Below, in pieces: positions 63,867 to 64,000 of a stretch of DNA of 64,000 bases. Under the pieces are notes generated by a model, which saw only the letters and a program-made list of their open reading frames with translations, ran no database searches and was not told where the DNA came from. Every line of letters starts with the position of its first letter. Positions within the stretch are counted from its first letter, which is position 1. The DNA lies in contig JAIGNY010000659.1 of assembly GCA_020152595.1 (NCBI GenBank), positions 1,033,001-1,097,000 on the forward strand, given 5' to 3'. The translations under genes were made by a program, and so were the position numbers. The DNA is from Chiridota heheva. Its lineage: Eukaryota; Echinodermata; Holothuroidea; Apodida; Chiridotidae.

Positions 63867-64000
63867 CTACATAAAAAATAATTAAGAATTTAATTGGTTG
63901 GAACTGAGGGAAGGGGAGGGGAGGGAAGAGGGAGCGCAGGAGGAAGTGAGAGGGCAGGAGGAAGTGAGAGGGCAGGAGGTAATCATGAAGCAATATCTTT
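63867..64000 (-). other. receptor intron continuing beyond the window
   Basis: Follows the acceptor ATGTAG of the first exon seen. Contains a G/A-rich tract (63905-63980). The missing N-terminal exons lie further upstream. Confidence 0.6.

Overview
This is a 64 kb piece of an animal (metazoan) nuclear genome. It is AT-rich, has long GT-AG introns, and most of its length is tandem repeats and transposon relics. The protein families point to a marine invertebrate, most likely a deuterostome such as an echinoderm, hemichordate or cephalochordate. The sequence alone does not settle the species. No rRNA gene, intact tRNA gene or CRISPR array was seen.

Two genes are supported, lying tail to tail. 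Gene 1 (+ strand, 6508 to 20208, 5' end missing) is an EGFL7 orthologue. Seven coding exons join in phase into 264 residues: EMI domain, EGF, calcium-binding EGF, coiled coil, and the family's signature C-terminal motif (SLSEQISMLEE), ending in a basic tail. Gene 2 (- strand, from beyond 63866 down to 22746, N-terminus outside the window) is a single-pass membrane receptor. Fifteen coding exons join in phase into about 863 residues: five EGF domains, SEA, two EGF, SEA, one EGF, a Thr/Ser/Pro-rich stalk, a transmembrane helix and a roughly 168-residue cytoplasmic tail ending in Tyr-Tyr.

Layout: 1-6507 is upstream or first-intron sequence of EGFL7 with three tandem arrays. 6508-20208 is EGFL7, whose introns hold a 20-24 bp minisatellite, a transposase-like relic, a 735 bp inverted-repeat element and two foldback structures. 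20209-22745 is the convergent intergenic/3' UTR zone with a near-perfect hairpin and a MITE-like element. 22746-63866 is the receptor, and most of its larger introns contain a different tandem array. These include a 6 kb array of a 70 bp unit (25.9-31.9 kb), a 49 bp array (46.9-48.7 kb), a 35 bp array (50.8-53.0 kb), AT/GTAT arrays (35 kb and 58.7-60 kb) and a 20-23 bp pyrimidine-rich array (60.9-63.1 kb). A DIRS-type tyrosine-recombinase retroelement relic lies at 39.7-41.2 kb.

The most notable points are: a foldable hairpin in an EGFL7 intron, the host gene of miR-126 in vertebrates; two SEA domains of which only one keeps a Gly-Ser cleavage site; a receptor exon whose 3' half and splice donor have been tandemly copied; and a TTAA-flanked inverted-repeat element present twice in opposite orientations.
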